DNA from: Burkholderiales bacterium
GTDB taxonomy: Bacteria; Pseudomonadota; Gammaproteobacteria; Burkholderiales; Burkholderiaceae_C
NCBI GenBank assembly: GCA_947381415.1
Contig: CANCVB010000012.1
Coordinates: 1 to 64,000, forward strand
Reading direction: 5' to 3'
DNA length: 64,000 nucleotides
Under the pieces are notes generated by a model, which was given only the letters and a program-made list of their open reading frames with translations, was not told the DNA's origin and ran no database searches. Each line of letters opens with the position of its first letter. Within the stretch, counting starts at the first letter, position 1. Positions 26,679 to 36,755 of this stretch are shown piece after piece. Both the position numbers and the translations under genes were made by a program.

Positions 26679-27976
26679 CCCAAGCCTGGCGCATGGTAAG
26701 CCATGCGTCCATCCACCAAAGTCGCCCTGACTTGGGCAGTCATCTCACTGCCGCTCAAGTCGAAAGCAAACGGCGTGTGTTTGCTTTGGCTTCGAAGGTT
26801 TTCAGGCAGAACTTGCCAACTTGCTGCAGGGTCTATCACGCAAATATCTGCAACGCCCCCCACTTGCAATCGACCTTTGCCAAGCTCTTGACCCAGCAAT
26901 GCGGCAGGTGCACTGGTGAGCACTTGCAATGCACGCAAACTGTCAACCTGGTCTTGTGCAGCCCATTTCAAACTGGCGCTGAGTAACAACTCCAGACCTG
27001 TGGCACCTGGCAGCGCTTGCGCAAAAGGCAAGGCCTTGGCATCTCCCTCTACTGGCGTGTGGTCTGACACCAAAACATCTATCGTGCCATCGGCTAAACC
27101 TTGGCGTAAAGCGGCACGATCGCTTTGTTGCCTCAGCGGCGGGGTTAAACGAGCCCGCGTGTCGAAATAGCCGATGTCCGCATCAGTGAAATGCAAGTTA
27201 TGAATGCTGACGTCACAGGTCAAAGGCAATCCCTCTGCTTTGGCTGAACGCACCAGTTCCACGCCTGCAGCACTGGAGAGCTTGCTGACATGAACGCGGG
27301 CACCCGTCATGCGCATGAGGTCAATAAAGGTGTGCAGTGCAATCGTTTCAGCAGCAACAGGCACGCCACTCAAGCCCATGCGTGTCGCCAAAGGTCCACT
27401 GGCCACAATTCCCTGACCCAAGAAACCATCTTGCGCCCTGAGCCAAACACAAAAACCAAATGTGGCCGCGTATTGCATGGCACGCTGCAAACCTTGGGTG
27501 TTTTGAATGGCTTTCTCTGCCTGGGTAAAACCAACGCAGCCAGCGGCAGTGAGTTCGACCATGGGGGTCAAAATGTCACCCTCTAGACCTCTGGTCAATG
27601 CCCCCAAAGGAAATACATTGGCCAATTGCAGCCGCTTTGCACGAAACTGCAACATCTCGACCAAGCCCGGCTCGTCCAACACTGGTTGCGTGTCTGGCAA
27701 ACACACCACACTGGTGACCCCACCAGCCACGGCTGCGGCCAGTTCACTTTCAAGCATGCCTTCATGCGCATGGCCTGGTTCACCCAAGCGAGCGCCAGCA
27801 TCGACCAAGCCGGGGGTCACCCAACAATGCGACGCATCTATGTGCGAATCGGCATAAAAGTCAGAGGGGATGACGCCTATGCCGACGACAGTGCCATGCG
27901 CAACTGCCACATCAGCTTGGGTGTTCAAACCACTGGCTGGGTCCATCACATGACCGTTTTGGATCAAAATTCTCAT
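26675..27976 (-). CDS. pyrX: dihydroorotase-like protein, probably non-catalytic (PyrX/PyrC' type)
   Basis: 433 residues, amidohydrolase fold. The metal-binding HxH expected in DxHxHxREPG is replaced by [11 protein letters not shown], so the zinc site is destroyed. [15 protein letters not shown] and [10 protein letters not shown] are retained and typical of PyrX. In Pseudomonas the inactive dihydroorotase homologue is needed to assemble active aspartate transcarbamoylase. Its ATGA overlap with pyrB supports a structural role in a PyrB-PyrX complex here (inference). A true dihydroorotase would have to be encoded elsewhere. Confidence 0.88.
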   Translation of the reverse strand: MRILIQNGHVMDPASGLNTQADVAVAHGTVVGIGVIPSDFYADSHIDASHCWVTPGLVDAGARLGEPGHAHEGMLESELAAAVAGGVTSVVCLPDTQPVLDEPGLVEMLQFRAKRLQLANVFPLGALTRGLEGDILTPMVELTAAGCVGFTQAEKAIQNTQGLQRAMQYAATFGFCVWLRAQDGFLGQGIVASGPLATRMGLSGVPVAAETIALHTFIDLMRMTGARVHVSKLSSAAGVELVRSAKAEGLPLTCDVSIHNLHFTDADIGYFDTRARLTPPLRQQSDRAALRQGLADGTIDVLVSDHTPVEGDAKALPFAQALPGATGLELLLSASLKWAAQDQVDSLRALQVLTSAPAALLGQELGKGRLQVGGVADICVIDPAASWQVLPENLRSQSKHTPFAFDLSGSEMTAQVRATLVDGRMAYHAPGLG

Positions 27977-28935
27977 GCGCCATTCCCCGCAACGATGGAC
28001 ATGACAGCCATGCGAACTGCGATACCAAAAGTCACCTGATTCAAAATCACACTTTGTGGTCCATCAACCACGGCCGACTCGATTTCAACGCCTCGGTTAA
28101 TGGGGCCTGGGTGCATCACAATTGCATCGGGTTTGGCAGCTTGCAATCTGCTTGTCGTCAATCCGAAATTTTTAAAGTACTCTTGGCTCGAAGGCAACAA
28201 GGCACCACTCATGCGTTCGTTTTGTAAACGCAAGGCAATCACCACATCGCAATCGCGTATCCCTTCCTCTAGGGAATAAAAAACCTTGACCCCCAGCTGC
28301 GACAAGTCAGAAGGTATGAGCGTTCGCGGCCCCACCACCCGGACCTCTGCACAACCCAGGGTTGTGAACGCATGAATATCCGATCGCGCCACGCGTGAGT
28401 GCAAAACATCACCCACAATCGCCACCCTTAAATTTGAAAAATCATTTTTGAAATGGCGTATGGTGTATGCGTCAAGCAAGCCTTGGGTAGGATGGGCATG
28501 GCGACCATCGCCAGCGTTGATCACATGCACGTGCGGCGCAACATGCTGTGCAATCAAGTACGGGGCGCCCGATTCGCTGTGACGAACCACAAAAATATCG
28601 GCAGCCATGGCACTCAGATTGGCGATGGTATCCAACAGTGTTTCGCCTTTGCTGGCCGATGAGCGCGCTATGTCTAAATTGAATACATCGGCGCTGAGGC
28701 GTTTGGCGGCTATTTCAAAGGTGGTACGGGTACGGGTGCTGTTCTCGAAAAAAAGATTAAACACCGACTTGCCACGCAGCAGAGGAACTTTTTTGACATC
28801 GCGGTCACTGACCGATACAAACTGGCTGGCTGTGTCCAAAATATGTGTGAGGATGTCGCGCGACAACCCCTCTGTTGACAGCAAATGGATGAGTTCGCCG
28901 TTTTTATTGAGTTGCGGATTACGTTTGTACAGCAT
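27973..28935 (-). CDS. pyrB: aspartate carbamoyltransferase catalytic subunit
   Basis: 320 residues. [18 protein letters not shown] carries the STRTR carbamoyl-phosphate site, [12 protein letters not shown] the HPxQ loop, and [12 protein letters not shown] the C-terminal substrate loop. It condenses carbamoyl phosphate and aspartate, the committed step of pyrimidine synthesis, in the cytoplasm. It sits between pyrR (3 bases) and pyrX (4-base overlap). No PyrI regulatory subunit gene is present. Confidence 0.97.
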   Translation of the reverse strand: MLYKRNPQLNKNGELIHLLSTEGLSRDILTHILDTASQFVSVSDRDVKKVPLLRGKSVFNLFFENSTRTRTTFEIAAKRLSADVFNLDIARSSASKGETLLDTIANLSAMAADIFVVRHSESGAPYLIAQHVAPHVHVINAGDGRHAHPTQGLLDAYTIRHFKNDFSNLRVAIVGDVLHSRVARSDIHAFTTLGCAEVRVVGPRTLIPSDLSQLGVKVFYSLEEGIRDCDVVIALRLQNERMSGALLPSSQEYFKNFGLTTSRLQAAKPDAIVMHPGPINRGVEIESAVVDGPQSVILNQVTFGIAVRMAVMSIVAGNGA

Positions 28936-28938
28936 GCC

Positions 28939-29439
28939 TTAGTCTTCCAAGGAAAACGTAAATTGACCTTGATTGTCACGTGTCAAACGCAAGGTCTGGT
29001 TAGATGGCAAGCTGACTTGCGTCGCAACCACATCAGCTTGGACAGGTAACTCACGCCCTCCACGGTCGACCAACACAGCCAAATGAACCGCTTTGGGGCG
29101 ACCATAGTCGAACAGTTCATTCACCACAGCGCGCATGGTTCGTCCTGTGAAAAGCACATCATCGATAAGCCAAATCACTGCACCTTCAACGTCAAAAGGC
29201 AATTTGGTGGCGACGCTTTCAGCCATGCCACGCTTGAAAAAATCGTCTCGATGCAGGGAGGAAGAGACGATACCCAAAGAGGTGGGCATGGCCAAGTCTT
29301 GGTGCAAGGCCTGCGCCAACCAGGCTCCGCCCGAGGTGATGCCCACCAAATGCGCGTCAGGTGTGACAACACGTTGCAGGTTTTTGACAAGCTGTTGGTA
29401 CAGCGCTTGCGCATCCATCGAGAAAAGACCTGCATTCAT
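28939..29439 (-). CDS. pyrR: PyrR-type uracil phosphoribosyltransferase / pyrimidine regulator
   Basis: 166 residues from the ATG at 29439, which forms an ATGA overlap with ruvX; an internal ATG at 29418 is possible. VIWLIDDVLFTGRTMRAV is the PRPP motif, VGITSGGAWLAQ and LVDRGGRELPVQAD are family segments. In Gram-positives PyrR attenuates pyr mRNA; in proteobacteria its regulatory role is less clear. Directly upstream of pyrB in one transcription unit. Confidence 0.93.
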   Translation of the reverse strand: MNAGLFSMDAQALYQQLVKNLQRVVTPDAHLVGITSGGAWLAQALHQDLAMPTSLGIVSSSLHRDDFFKRGMAESVATKLPFDVEGAVIWLIDDVLFTGRTMRAVVNELFDYGRPKAVHLAVLVDRGGRELPVQADVVATQVSLPSNQTLRLTRDNQGQFTFSLED

Positions 29440-29858
29440 GTATTCAGACTTCGAAGAAATTGATCCAATATGACACAAGCCGAGGCTGCATCCACATCTT
29501 TTGCGCCTTGGCTGCGGGCTTCCGTGGTGGAGTAACGCTCATCCACCTCAAACACGGGTAAACCAAAACGGGCACGTAACTGTCTGGCAAATTTTTGTGC
29601 TTGCAAGGTATTTTCGTGGCTTGCACCATCGGGATGGTAAGGAACACCGACCACCAAAGCTTGAGGCTGCCATTTTTCAATGTGCTTGGCGATCAACGGC
29701 CAACGTGCTTGGCCACTGGCGTGAACACTGGCTTGTGGCCTTGCCTGTCCCAGCAAGCGCGACGCATAGGCAACGCCGGTGCGTTGCTGACCAAAATCAA
29801 AAGCCAAAAAAGAGTGCAACCCGGTTGCAGCCATGGGAGTCGCCACAGCAAGCGTCAT
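29436..29858 (-). CDS. ruvX: RuvX/YqgF family RNase H-like nuclease
   Basis: 140 residues from the ATG at 29858, which overlaps the algH stop (ATGA); the track start lies inside algH. FLAFDFGQQRTGVAYAS holds the first catalytic aspartate, VVGVPYHPDG and FEVDERYSTTEARSQG the next conserved blocks, and CVILDQFL the last aspartate. The family is linked to 16S rRNA 5'-end processing and was first proposed as a Holliday junction resolvase. Confidence 0.93.
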   Translation of the reverse strand: MTLAVATPMAATGLHSFLAFDFGQQRTGVAYASRLLGQARPQASVHASGQARWPLIAKHIEKWQPQALVVGVPYHPDGASHENTLQAQKFARQLRARFGLPVFEVDERYSTTEARSQGAKDVDAASACVILDQFLRSLNT

Positions 29859-30460
29859 GCGTGACCCGCGTGGGGCGAAAGCATCCAAGCTTGCAAACCC
29901 AACAATGCCAATGCACGGTCGTAACGCTGCTCGATAGGTGTATCGAAAATAACCTGCGGGTCTGCTTCAACCGTTAACCAACTGTTTTCTGCCAACTCAG
30001 ATTCCAGTTGCCCTTGAGCCCAAGCCGAATAACCCAAAGTGATAAGCACACGTTTAGGCCCAGCACCTGTGGACAAAGCTTCGAGAACGTCTTTGGATGT
30101 TGTCATTTCAAGCCCACCAGGAATCGATAAGGTGGAGGCATAGGTGGCCTCAGTGACTTCTGATGTTGGCGGCGCAACGGACAGCGGTTCATGCAATACA
30201 AAGCCACGCTCGGTGTGGACCGGACCACCTTGAAACACTGGAATTTCAATCAAATCGGCGCGACCCAAATTGAGTTCCACTTTTTCAAAAAGGTCTTGCA
30301 TGCTTAGCGTACTGGGTTTGTTGATAATCAAACCCAGAGCGCCCCTGTCGCTGTGTTCACACATATAAACCACACTGCGATTGAACGATTCATCCATCAG
30401 GCCGGGCATGGCGATCAGAAAATGATGGGTGAGGTTGATCGGTGCAGAATCTAATGACAT
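29855..30460 (-). CDS. algH: YqgE/AlgH family protein
   Basis: About 201 residues (ATG at 30460, with an in-frame GTG one codon earlier). NLTHHFLIAMPGLMDESFNRSVVYMCEHSDRGALGLIIN is the conserved start, split here by normal variation, and LITLGYSAWAQGQLESELAENSW the conserved C-terminal block. AlgH affects alginate regulation in Pseudomonas; the molecular role is unknown. The algH-ruvX-pyrR-pyrB order is common in proteobacteria. Divergent from phrB. Confidence 0.93.
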   Translation of the reverse strand: MSLDSAPINLTHHFLIAMPGLMDESFNRSVVYMCEHSDRGALGLIINKPSTLSMQDLFEKVELNLGRADLIEIPVFQGGPVHTERGFVLHEPLSVAPPTSEVTEATYASTLSIPGGLEMTTSKDVLEALSTGAGPKRVLITLGYSAWAQGQLESELAENSWLTVEADPQVIFDTPIEQRYDRALALLGLQAWMLSPHAGHA

Positions 30461-30481
30461 CACACTATTTTAAGGCGGAAG

Positions 30482-31972
30482 ATGAAAGCTACTCCATCGG
30501 AGCGATTTGACCGATCACTGGTGTGGTTTAGGCGCGATTTACGTGCGCAAGACCACACTGCATTGCACCATGCACTGCAGCAAAGCAAGCAGGTCTTTTG
30601 TATGTTTGTGTTTGACAACCACATATTGGCCTGTCTGCCTCGTCAAGACAGGCGAGTGGCATTCATACACGGCAGTCTGCTGGATTTGGACGCGCAACTT
30701 GTGGCACTTTCAGGTGTAAGCGAGGCCGGTCTGATGGTGCGACAGGGTGAGCCTTTGGCGTGTTTGCAAGAAATGGTGAACGCCTTGCGCATACAAGCTG
30801 TTTTCACCCACCATGATGATGAACCCTATGCGCTTGAGCGCGACAAGGCGGTGCGCGAGGCACTGGCCAGCATGGGCGTGGCATTTGTGAGCCACAAAGA
30901 CCATGTGGTTTTTGAACGCAGCGAAATATTGACCCAGAACGGGCAACCCTATGGCGTCTTCACACCCTATAAGAACAATTGGCTGAAAAAAGTCACACCA
31001 GCTGATTTGCAAGAGCAAAAAGTCCAACCAATGCAGGGACAACTGGCGGCCATCCCCGAGGCTGTCAGACGACCCCTGCCTAGCCTCGAAGCGCTTGGCT
31101 TTGCATCCATCGATTTGTCACAGTTACACATTCAAACAGGTACCCGTGGTGCAGAAAATTTGCTCAAAGATTTCGCACCGCGGTTAAGTCACTATCAACA
31201 AACACGTGATTTTCCCAGCGTCAAAGGCCCAAGCTACCTCAGCGTGCATTTGCGTTTTGGCACCATCTCCGTCAGACGCTTGGCCAGACTGGCCTATCCC
31301 TTGGCCAAGCAAGGCGACGCAGGCGCTCAAACATGGTTGGGAGAACTGATTTGGCGAGACTTTTATCACCAAATACTCCACCATCATCCCCGCGTTGTAA
31401 AGCAATCTTTTAAGCCGGCTTATGACGCGATTGAATGGGAAACAGACTCGGATGCTCAACAATTGTTTGCCGCATGGTGTGAGGGACGAACCGGCTACCC
31501 TTTGGTGGATGCCGCCATGGCCCAAATCAACCAAACCGGCTATATGCACAACCGCTTACGCATGGTCGTGGCAAGTTTCTTGGTAAAAGACTTGGGGATC
31601 GACTGGCGCTGGGGTGAGCAGTATTTCGCACAGCACTTGATTGATTTTGACTTGGCCGCCAATAACGGGGGCTGGCAGTGGGCAAGTTCCAGCGGGTGTG
31701 ACGCGCAACCTTATTTTCGGATTTTCAACCCCATCAGCCAAAGCGAAAAGTTTGATCCGCAAGGAAAGTTCATTCGGCGCTATGTCCCGCAACTGGCCAC
31801 GCTGCCAGACGATGCCCTGCATGCGCCATGGCAAGCCAAGCCTTTGGTGCTACAAGCGGCTAACGTCAAATTGGGTGAGACCTATCCATTTCCTGTTGTG
31901 GACCACGCCAAGGCCCGCTTGAAAACGTTATTGCGCTACAGCGTGGTCAAAAACAAGTCAGAGGATGCTTGA
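30482..31972 (+). CDS. phrB: deoxyribodipyrimidine photolyase
   Basis: 496 residues, class I CPD photolyase/cryptochrome fold. The N-terminal Rossmann-type antenna domain starts SLVWFRRDLRAQDH. The FAD domain contains GRTGYPLVDAAMAQINQTGYMHNRLRMVVASFLVKDL, split over helices, and NNGGWQWASSSGCDAQPYFRIFNP near the C terminus. It repairs UV-induced cyclobutane dimers with blue light, using FADH. A BLUF photoreceptor is also encoded in this window (54350). Confidence 0.96.
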   Translation: MKATPSERFDRSLVWFRRDLRAQDHTALHHALQQSKQVFCMFVFDNHILACLPRQDRRVAFIHGSLLDLDAQLVALSGVSEAGLMVRQGEPLACLQEMVNALRIQAVFTHHDDEPYALERDKAVREALASMGVAFVSHKDHVVFERSEILTQNGQPYGVFTPYKNNWLKKVTPADLQEQKVQPMQGQLAAIPEAVRRPLPSLEALGFASIDLSQLHIQTGTRGAENLLKDFAPRLSHYQQTRDFPSVKGPSYLSVHLRFGTISVRRLARLAYPLAKQGDAGAQTWLGELIWRDFYHQILHHHPRVVKQSFKPAYDAIEWETDSDAQQLFAAWCEGRTGYPLVDAAMAQINQTGYMHNRLRMVVASFLVKDLGIDWRWGEQYFAQHLIDFDLAANNGGWQWASSSGCDAQPYFRIFNPISQSEKFDPQGKFIRRYVPQLATLPDDALHAPWQAKPLVLQAANVKLGETYPFPVVDHAKARLKTLLRYSVVKNKSEDA

Positions 31973-31985
31973 AGCTAGCCAGGAT

Positions 31986-32159
31986 TTAAATTTGCACCAT
32001 TTCAAAATCTTCTTTGCGCGCACCACACTCCGGGCAGGTCCAATTCATAGGCACTTGCTCCCAAGGTGTTCCAGCGGCAATGCCTTCTTCGGGTGCACCC
32101 AAAGCTTCATCGTATATCCATCCACAAATCAAGCACATCCAAGTCTTGTTCACAGTCAT
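31986..32159 (-). CDS. rubredoxin
   Basis: 57 residues from the ATG at 32159 (a TTG at 32168 would add three). Two CxxC pairs, MCLICGWIYDE and WTCPECGARK, bind a single iron. Cytoplasmic electron carrier. The gene converges with phrB and diverges from the ThiD-like gene. Confidence 0.94.
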   Translation of the reverse strand: MTVNKTWMCLICGWIYDEALGAPEEGIAAGTPWEQVPMNWTCPECGARKEDFEMVQI

Positions 32160-32230
32160 GTCTTTCAAGTTAATGAGGTAAAACCCGCTAAAGCGGTGGC
32201 ATAGAATGATTCTGATTCTATAGACGGCAC

Positions 32231-33163
32231 ATGAACACTCCTAACCCCTTACCCGATGAAGGTCAAACTGAGGAAATGGCGCACCCCTGTGTGCTGTGCT
32301 TCAATGCCAACGATCCCAGTGGTGCAGGTGGTTTGACAGCTGACATCTTGGCCATGTCATCCGTGGGCGCGCATGTCTTGGCCATTTCTACGGGCAGTTA
32401 TGTTCGCGATACAGCAGAAGTCTTTGACCATGTTGCCGTCGATGAGGACACCGTGGATGAACAAGCACGCACCATTCTTGAAGACATTGCTGTTCAAGTG
32501 ATCAAGATTGGTTTTTGCGGCTCTCCCGATATTTTGTCCACCGTCGCCGAAATTTGCGCCGACTATGCAGATGTTCCCGTCGTTGCCTACATGCCTAGCC
32601 TGTCTTGGTGGCAAGACGAGCCCATCGATGCCTACCAAGATGCCTTCATGGAGTTGGTATTGCCTCAGACCACGGTTTTGGTAGGTAATCACAGCACGCT
32701 TTGGCGATGGCTATTGCCTGAATGGGGAAGCGACCGAAACCCCACAGCCAGAGATTTGGCCAAAGCCGCCGCAGAAAAGGGCGTGCCCTACACCTTTGTC
32801 ACTGGACTGCCCCAAGCAGGCGGTCAACAACTGGAAAATGCCCTAGCGACCCCTTTAAGTGTCATGGTCAGTGAAAACATCGAGCGATTTGATGCGGTTT
32901 TTACTGGGGCTGGTGACACCTTGAGCGCCGCCTTGGCTGGGTTATTGGCCATGGGAGATGACTTGGAAGCTGCAGTCGGTGAATCGCTGGGTTACCTCGA
33001 TGGCAGCTTAGACGCAGGATTTCGTCCCGGCATGGGTCATGCCGTTGCAGATCGTTTATTCTGGGCACACAGCATGGACGACAGCATCGAATTGACAGAT
33101 GACGACGACCTCACCGCCACAGTGGACGATTTTTCCTTGCCTGGCCACCAGACACGACACTGA
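32231..33163 (+). CDS. thiD: hydroxymethylpyrimidine/phosphomethylpyrimidine kinase-like protein
   Basis: 310 residues, ribokinase fold. FNANDPSGAGGLTADI is the N-terminal HMP site and FTGAGDTLSAALAG the anion-hole/catalytic aspartate motif. The usual second half of thiamine-pathway ThiD is recognisable, but the length exceeds the typical 260-270 because of an acidic C-terminal tail (LTDDDDLTATVDD). It may make HMP-PP for thiamine. It is followed by hemL after 24 bases on the same strand. Confidence 0.8.
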   Translation: MNTPNPLPDEGQTEEMAHPCVLCFNANDPSGAGGLTADILAMSSVGAHVLAISTGSYVRDTAEVFDHVAVDEDTVDEQARTILEDIAVQVIKIGFCGSPDILSTVAEICADYADVPVVAYMPSLSWWQDEPIDAYQDAFMELVLPQTTVLVGNHSTLWRWLLPEWGSDRNPTARDLAKAAAEKGVPYTFVTGLPQAGGQQLENALATPLSVMVSENIERFDAVFTGAGDTLSAALAGLLAMGDDLEAAVGESLGYLDGSLDAGFRPGMGHAVADRLFWAHSMDDSIELTDDDDLTATVDDFSLPGHQTRH

Positions 33164-33187
33164 CCTATTTCTCACCCTTGAAGCACC

Positions 33188-34483
33188 ATGACCGATCTGA
33201 ACCAAACCCTGTTTGACCGCGCCCGCCAAGTCATCCCTGGCGGCGTCAATTCACCTGTTCGCGCTTTTCGCGCCGTGGGCGGCACGCCTCGCTTCGTCAA
33301 GCGTGCCCAAGGGGCTTATTTTTGGGACGCCAACGACAAGCGCTACATCGACTACATCGGCTCTTGGGGCCCCATGATCCTGGGTCATGGCCACCCCGCC
33401 GTGGTGGAGGCCGTGCAAAAAGCGGTGTTGGAAGGTTTCTCCTACGGTGCGCCCACCGAGCGTGAAATCGAACTCGCCGAGGCTCTTCTGAAACTTATGC
33501 CGTCCATGGACATGGTGCGCTTGGTCAGCTCGGGCACCGAAGCGGGCATGAGCGCCTTGCGCTTGGCGCGCGGTGCCACAGGGCGCAGCAAGATCATCAA
33601 GTTCGAGGGTTGTTACCACGGCCACGCCGATGCGCTCTTGGTGAAAGCCGGTTCGGGCTTGGCCACCTTTGGCAACCCCACCAGTGCCGGCGTGCCGCCC
33701 GAGGTGGTGCAGCACACCTTGGTGCTGGAGTTCAACAACATCCCGCAATTGGAAGAGGCCTTTGCCCTGCACGGCAAAGAGTTGGCGTGTTTGATGATCG
33801 AGCCCATCGCGGGCAACATGAATTTCGTGCGTGCCAGTGTGCCCTTCATGAAGCGCTGTCGCGAGTTGTGCACCGAACACGGCGCTTTGCTGGTGTTTGA
33901 CGAGGTGATGACCGGCTGCCGTGTGGCCTTGGGCAGCGCCCAAAGCGTGTACGCCAAGTCCTTGCCCGGTTTCGAGCCCGACCTCACGGTGCTGGGCAAG
34001 GTCATCGGTGGCGGCATGCCCTTGGCTGCTTTTGGCGGCAAACGTGCCGTGATGGAACAACTCGCCCCCTTGGGGCCGGTGTACCAAGCGGGCACCTTGA
34101 GTGGCAACCCCGTGGCCACCGCTTGTGGCTTGGCCACCTTGCATGAAATTTCCAAACCTGGCTTCTTCGATGCACTGTCAGCCCGCACCCAAAGCCTGGT
34201 CGATGGCCTCAAAGCCGCTGCGGCCAAAGCCGGTGTGCCGTTCAGCGCCGATTGCCAAGGCGGCATGTTTGGCTTCTTCTTGCTGCCCGAGTTGCCGCAA
34301 AACTATGCCAAGGTCATGACCAGCGACAGCCCCAAATTCAACGAACTTTTTCACGGTTTGCTAGACCGTGGCGTTTACATCGCCCCCGCGCTGTATGAAG
34401 CAGGTTTTGTCAGCGGTGCCCACACGGCAGATGACATCGCCGCCACGGTGCAAGCAGCCGCTGAGGTGTTTGCCACTTTATGA
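33188..34483 (+). CDS. hemL: glutamate-1-semialdehyde 2,1-aminomutase
   Basis: 431 residues, PLP enzyme of the C5 heme pathway, forming 5-aminolevulinate. K271 in [17 protein letters not shown] binds [16 protein letters not shown] and [18 protein letters not shown] are standard. The start [27 protein letters not shown] is canonical. Its stop overlaps the next ATG by 4 bases. Confidence 0.97.
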   Translation: MTDLNQTLFDRARQVIPGGVNSPVRAFRAVGGTPRFVKRAQGAYFWDANDKRYIDYIGSWGPMILGHGHPAVVEAVQKAVLEGFSYGAPTEREIELAEALLKLMPSMDMVRLVSSGTEAGMSALRLARGATGRSKIIKFEGCYHGHADALLVKAGSGLATFGNPTSAGVPPEVVQHTLVLEFNNIPQLEEAFALHGKELACLMIEPIAGNMNFVRASVPFMKRCRELCTEHGALLVFDEVMTGCRVALGSAQSVYAKSLPGFEPDLTVLGKVIGGGMPLAAFGGKRAVMEQLAPLGPVYQAGTLSGNPVATACGLATLHEISKPGFFDALSARTQSLVDGLKAAAAKAGVPFSADCQGGMFGFFLLPELPQNYAKVMTSDSPKFNELFHGLLDRGVYIAPALYEAGFVSGAHTADDIAATVQAAAEVFATL

Positions 34484-34959
34484 AATGGTTATGGCCTCTC
34501 TTGCGAGGTATCAGCATTGGTTTTTTTTTAAATACCAGCCTTGTCAAGGCAGACAGTGATTTAGGTCAAACCCTGTGGGTCAATACGGGTTTTTATACCG
34601 CTCACTTTGACCAGAACAAGGGCCTGAGAAATGCCAATCCTGGCTTGGGCATAGAGTTGTCATTGAATGACACCTATTCCTTCACGGCGGGTGGATTCAA
34701 AAACAGCGATAACCAACATTCCGATTACCTGGGTATGTATGTCATGCCATGGCGATGGCATTCTTGGAAAGTAGGTGCTGTTGCAGGTGTCTTTGATGGC
34801 TATCCACGCGCCCATCAAGGCGGTTGGTTTCCAGCTTTGATTCCAGTTGTATCCCTTGAGGGCACGCAATGGGGATTAAACACAGCGATTATTCCTAACG
34901 TCAAAGACAAGCTTTACGGTGGAATTAGCTTTCAATTGAAATACAAACTGACGCATTAA
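34480..34959 (+). CDS. predicted exported small beta-barrel protein (family A)
   Basis: 159 residues with a signal peptide ([19 protein letters not shown]). Alternating short strands follow: [49 protein letters not shown], and a C-terminal [13 protein letters not shown]. The pattern suggests an outer-membrane barrel. It resembles the protein at 23651. It overlaps hemL by 4 bases and precedes soxC by 4, so it is in the same transcriptional stream. Function unknown. Confidence 0.72.
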   Translation: MKWLWPLLRGISIGFFLNTSLVKADSDLGQTLWVNTGFYTAHFDQNKGLRNANPGLGIELSLNDTYSFTAGGFKNSDNQHSDYLGMYVMPWRWHSWKVGAVAGVFDGYPRAHQGGWFPALIPVVSLEGTQWGLNTAIIPNVKDKLYGGISFQLKYKLTH

Positions 34960-34963
34960 CACC

Positions 34964-36214
34964 ATGCCCCACAAAACCAGCACACGCAGACAATGGCTTC
35001 AATCATCTGGCGCGCTGGGTCTTGCCGCCACAAGCGCTGTGGGCAGCTTTGCCCAAGAGCCATCCAACAACTTGCCTCCCCATGTGCCGACCTGGTCGAA
35101 AGGGCTTGGCAAACCGTTTTTAAGTCCTGCTTACGGTGTTCCGTCGCCCCATGAGCAACACGTTAAACGTGCCCTCTTGCCCCATCCGGGACCTTATCCC
35201 ACAGCTTCGCGTACACCTTTGCAATCCTTACACGGCACCCTCACTCCCAATGGTTTGGTTTTTGAACGCCACCATGCAGGCTTTCCCACGATTCCCCCAG
35301 ATGAACATCGGCTCATGCTGCACGGCATGGTGAACCGCCCCTTGATATTCACCATGGAGGATATCTTGCGATTTCCCTCTGAGTCCAAAACTTATTTTTT
35401 GGAATGTTCGGGTAACAGCGCCTTGGAGTTGAAGAAACCCACGGGTATCACGGCCCAAGATACACACGGCTTGTTGTCGTGTTGCGAGTGGACCGGCGTA
35501 CGACTCTCTACCGTACTGGAAGAAGCTGGCATTCAAAAACAAGCGAGTTGGTTGTTGGCTGAAGGGGCTGATGCTGCGAGCATGACTCGCAGCATTCCGA
35601 TGGCCAAGGCGTTGGATGATGCCTTGTTGGTCTATGCCCAAAACGGCGAGATGTTGCGCCCCGAACAGGGTTACCCCCTGCGTCTTTTTCTGCCCGGATT
35701 TGAGGGCAACATGAGCGTGAAATGGTTGCGTCGCCTCAAACTGGGAGATGCCCCTTGGCAAAGCCGCGAGGAAACCAGTGCCTATACAGATTTGATGCCC
35801 GATGGGACAGCACTTCAATTCACGTTTCACATGGAAGTCAAATCCGTCATCACCTCGCCATCAGGTGGTCAAACCTTGAAGCAAACAGGTTTTCATGAAA
35901 TTCAAGGCTTGGCTTGGTCAGGGCGAGGAAAAATTCGCAAGGTAGAGGTCAGCATAGATGGCGGCAAATATTGGCAAGATGCCGTGCTTCAGGAACCCCT
36001 GCAAAGCAAAGCCTTGGCACGCTTTCGCCTACCTTGGCAATGGAATGGACAAATGGCCTTGCTGCAAAGCAGAGCAACCGATGAATACGGTCATGTACAA
36101 CCAAGCCGACAACAACTCATTGCGGATAAAGGGATGAACTTTTATTACCACAACAATGCCATTCAAACATGGCAAATTTCTGCGCAAGGCGAGGTTCGCA
36201 ATGTTCATGCTTGA
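34964..36214 (+). CDS. soxC: SoxC sulfane dehydrogenase molybdopterin subunit
   Basis: 416 residues with a Tat leader (TRRQWLQSSGALGL). It belongs to the sulfite oxidase fold: FLECSGNSALE supplies Mo-ligating C148, and GYPLRLFLPGFEGNMSVKWLRRLKLGD is the conserved pterin-domain block. A C-terminal dimerisation domain follows (about 300-390). SoxCD removes electrons from the sulfane sulfur bound to SoxYZ in the periplasm. soxD follows, overlapping by 14 bases. Confidence 0.93.
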   Translation: MPHKTSTRRQWLQSSGALGLAATSAVGSFAQEPSNNLPPHVPTWSKGLGKPFLSPAYGVPSPHEQHVKRALLPHPGPYPTASRTPLQSLHGTLTPNGLVFERHHAGFPTIPPDEHRLMLHGMVNRPLIFTMEDILRFPSESKTYFLECSGNSALELKKPTGITAQDTHGLLSCCEWTGVRLSTVLEEAGIQKQASWLLAEGADAASMTRSIPMAKALDDALLVYAQNGEMLRPEQGYPLRLFLPGFEGNMSVKWLRRLKLGDAPWQSREETSAYTDLMPDGTALQFTFHMEVKSVITSPSGGQTLKQTGFHEIQGLAWSGRGKIRKVEVSIDGGKYWQDAVLQEPLQSKALARFRLPWQWNGQMALLQSRATDEYGHVQPSRQQLIADKGMNFYYHNNAIQTWQISAQGEVRNVHA

Positions 36215-36755
36215 TATTCGCAAAGGCCTGAACATGCTGTCAGTGGCTTGTGCCTTGACGGTGTCATTGACAGGCGAGGCCCAAGCTGCGCACTTGGGCC
36301 TCGGACAACCACTGCCTGATGCTGTGTTGGCTGGATGGAATATTGATATCTCAAGCTCTGGCCAAGGTCTTCCAGCAGGACAAGGAAATGCCAAGGTGGG
36401 CGCTCAACTTTATGCGGAAAAATGCCAAGCTTGTCATGGCACCCAAGGAACTGGTGGCCCCGCCAATAAATTAACTGGTGGCTCTGGCTCATTGAGCTCG
36501 AGTTCACCTTTGAAATCCATAGGCAGTTTTTGGCCCTATGCCACAACATTGTTTGACTATATTCGTCGCGCTATGCCGCTCACAGCACCGCAATCCTTGA
36601 GTGCAGACCAAGTCTATGCGTTATCAGCTTATTTGCTGTTCATCAACGGCATCATTGAGGAGTCGCACACCATGGATGCCCAAAGTCTTGCACAAGTTCG
36701 CATGCCCAATAACCAAGGGTTCAAACCGGTGATGGACGTATTGCCGCGTCAGTGA
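36201..36755 (+). CDS. soxD: SoxD-type cytochrome c
   Basis: 184 residues from the ATG at 36201, which has GAGG six bases upstream; the track start lies deep in soxC. Signal peptide ends near AQAAHLG. One heme motif CQACH (75-79), and RRAMPLTAPQSLSADQVYALSAYLL matches the heme domain of SoxD and SorB-like proteins. The length suits a single-heme SoxD rather than the longer diheme form. It pairs with SoxC. Confidence 0.88.
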   Translation: MFMLDIRKGLNMLSVACALTVSLTGEAQAAHLGLGQPLPDAVLAGWNIDISSSGQGLPAGQGNAKVGAQLYAEKCQACHGTQGTGGPANKLTGGSGSLSSSSPLKSIGSFWPYATTLFDYIRRAMPLTAPQSLSADQVYALSAYLLFINGIIEESHTMDAQSLAQVRMPNNQGFKPVMDVLPRQ

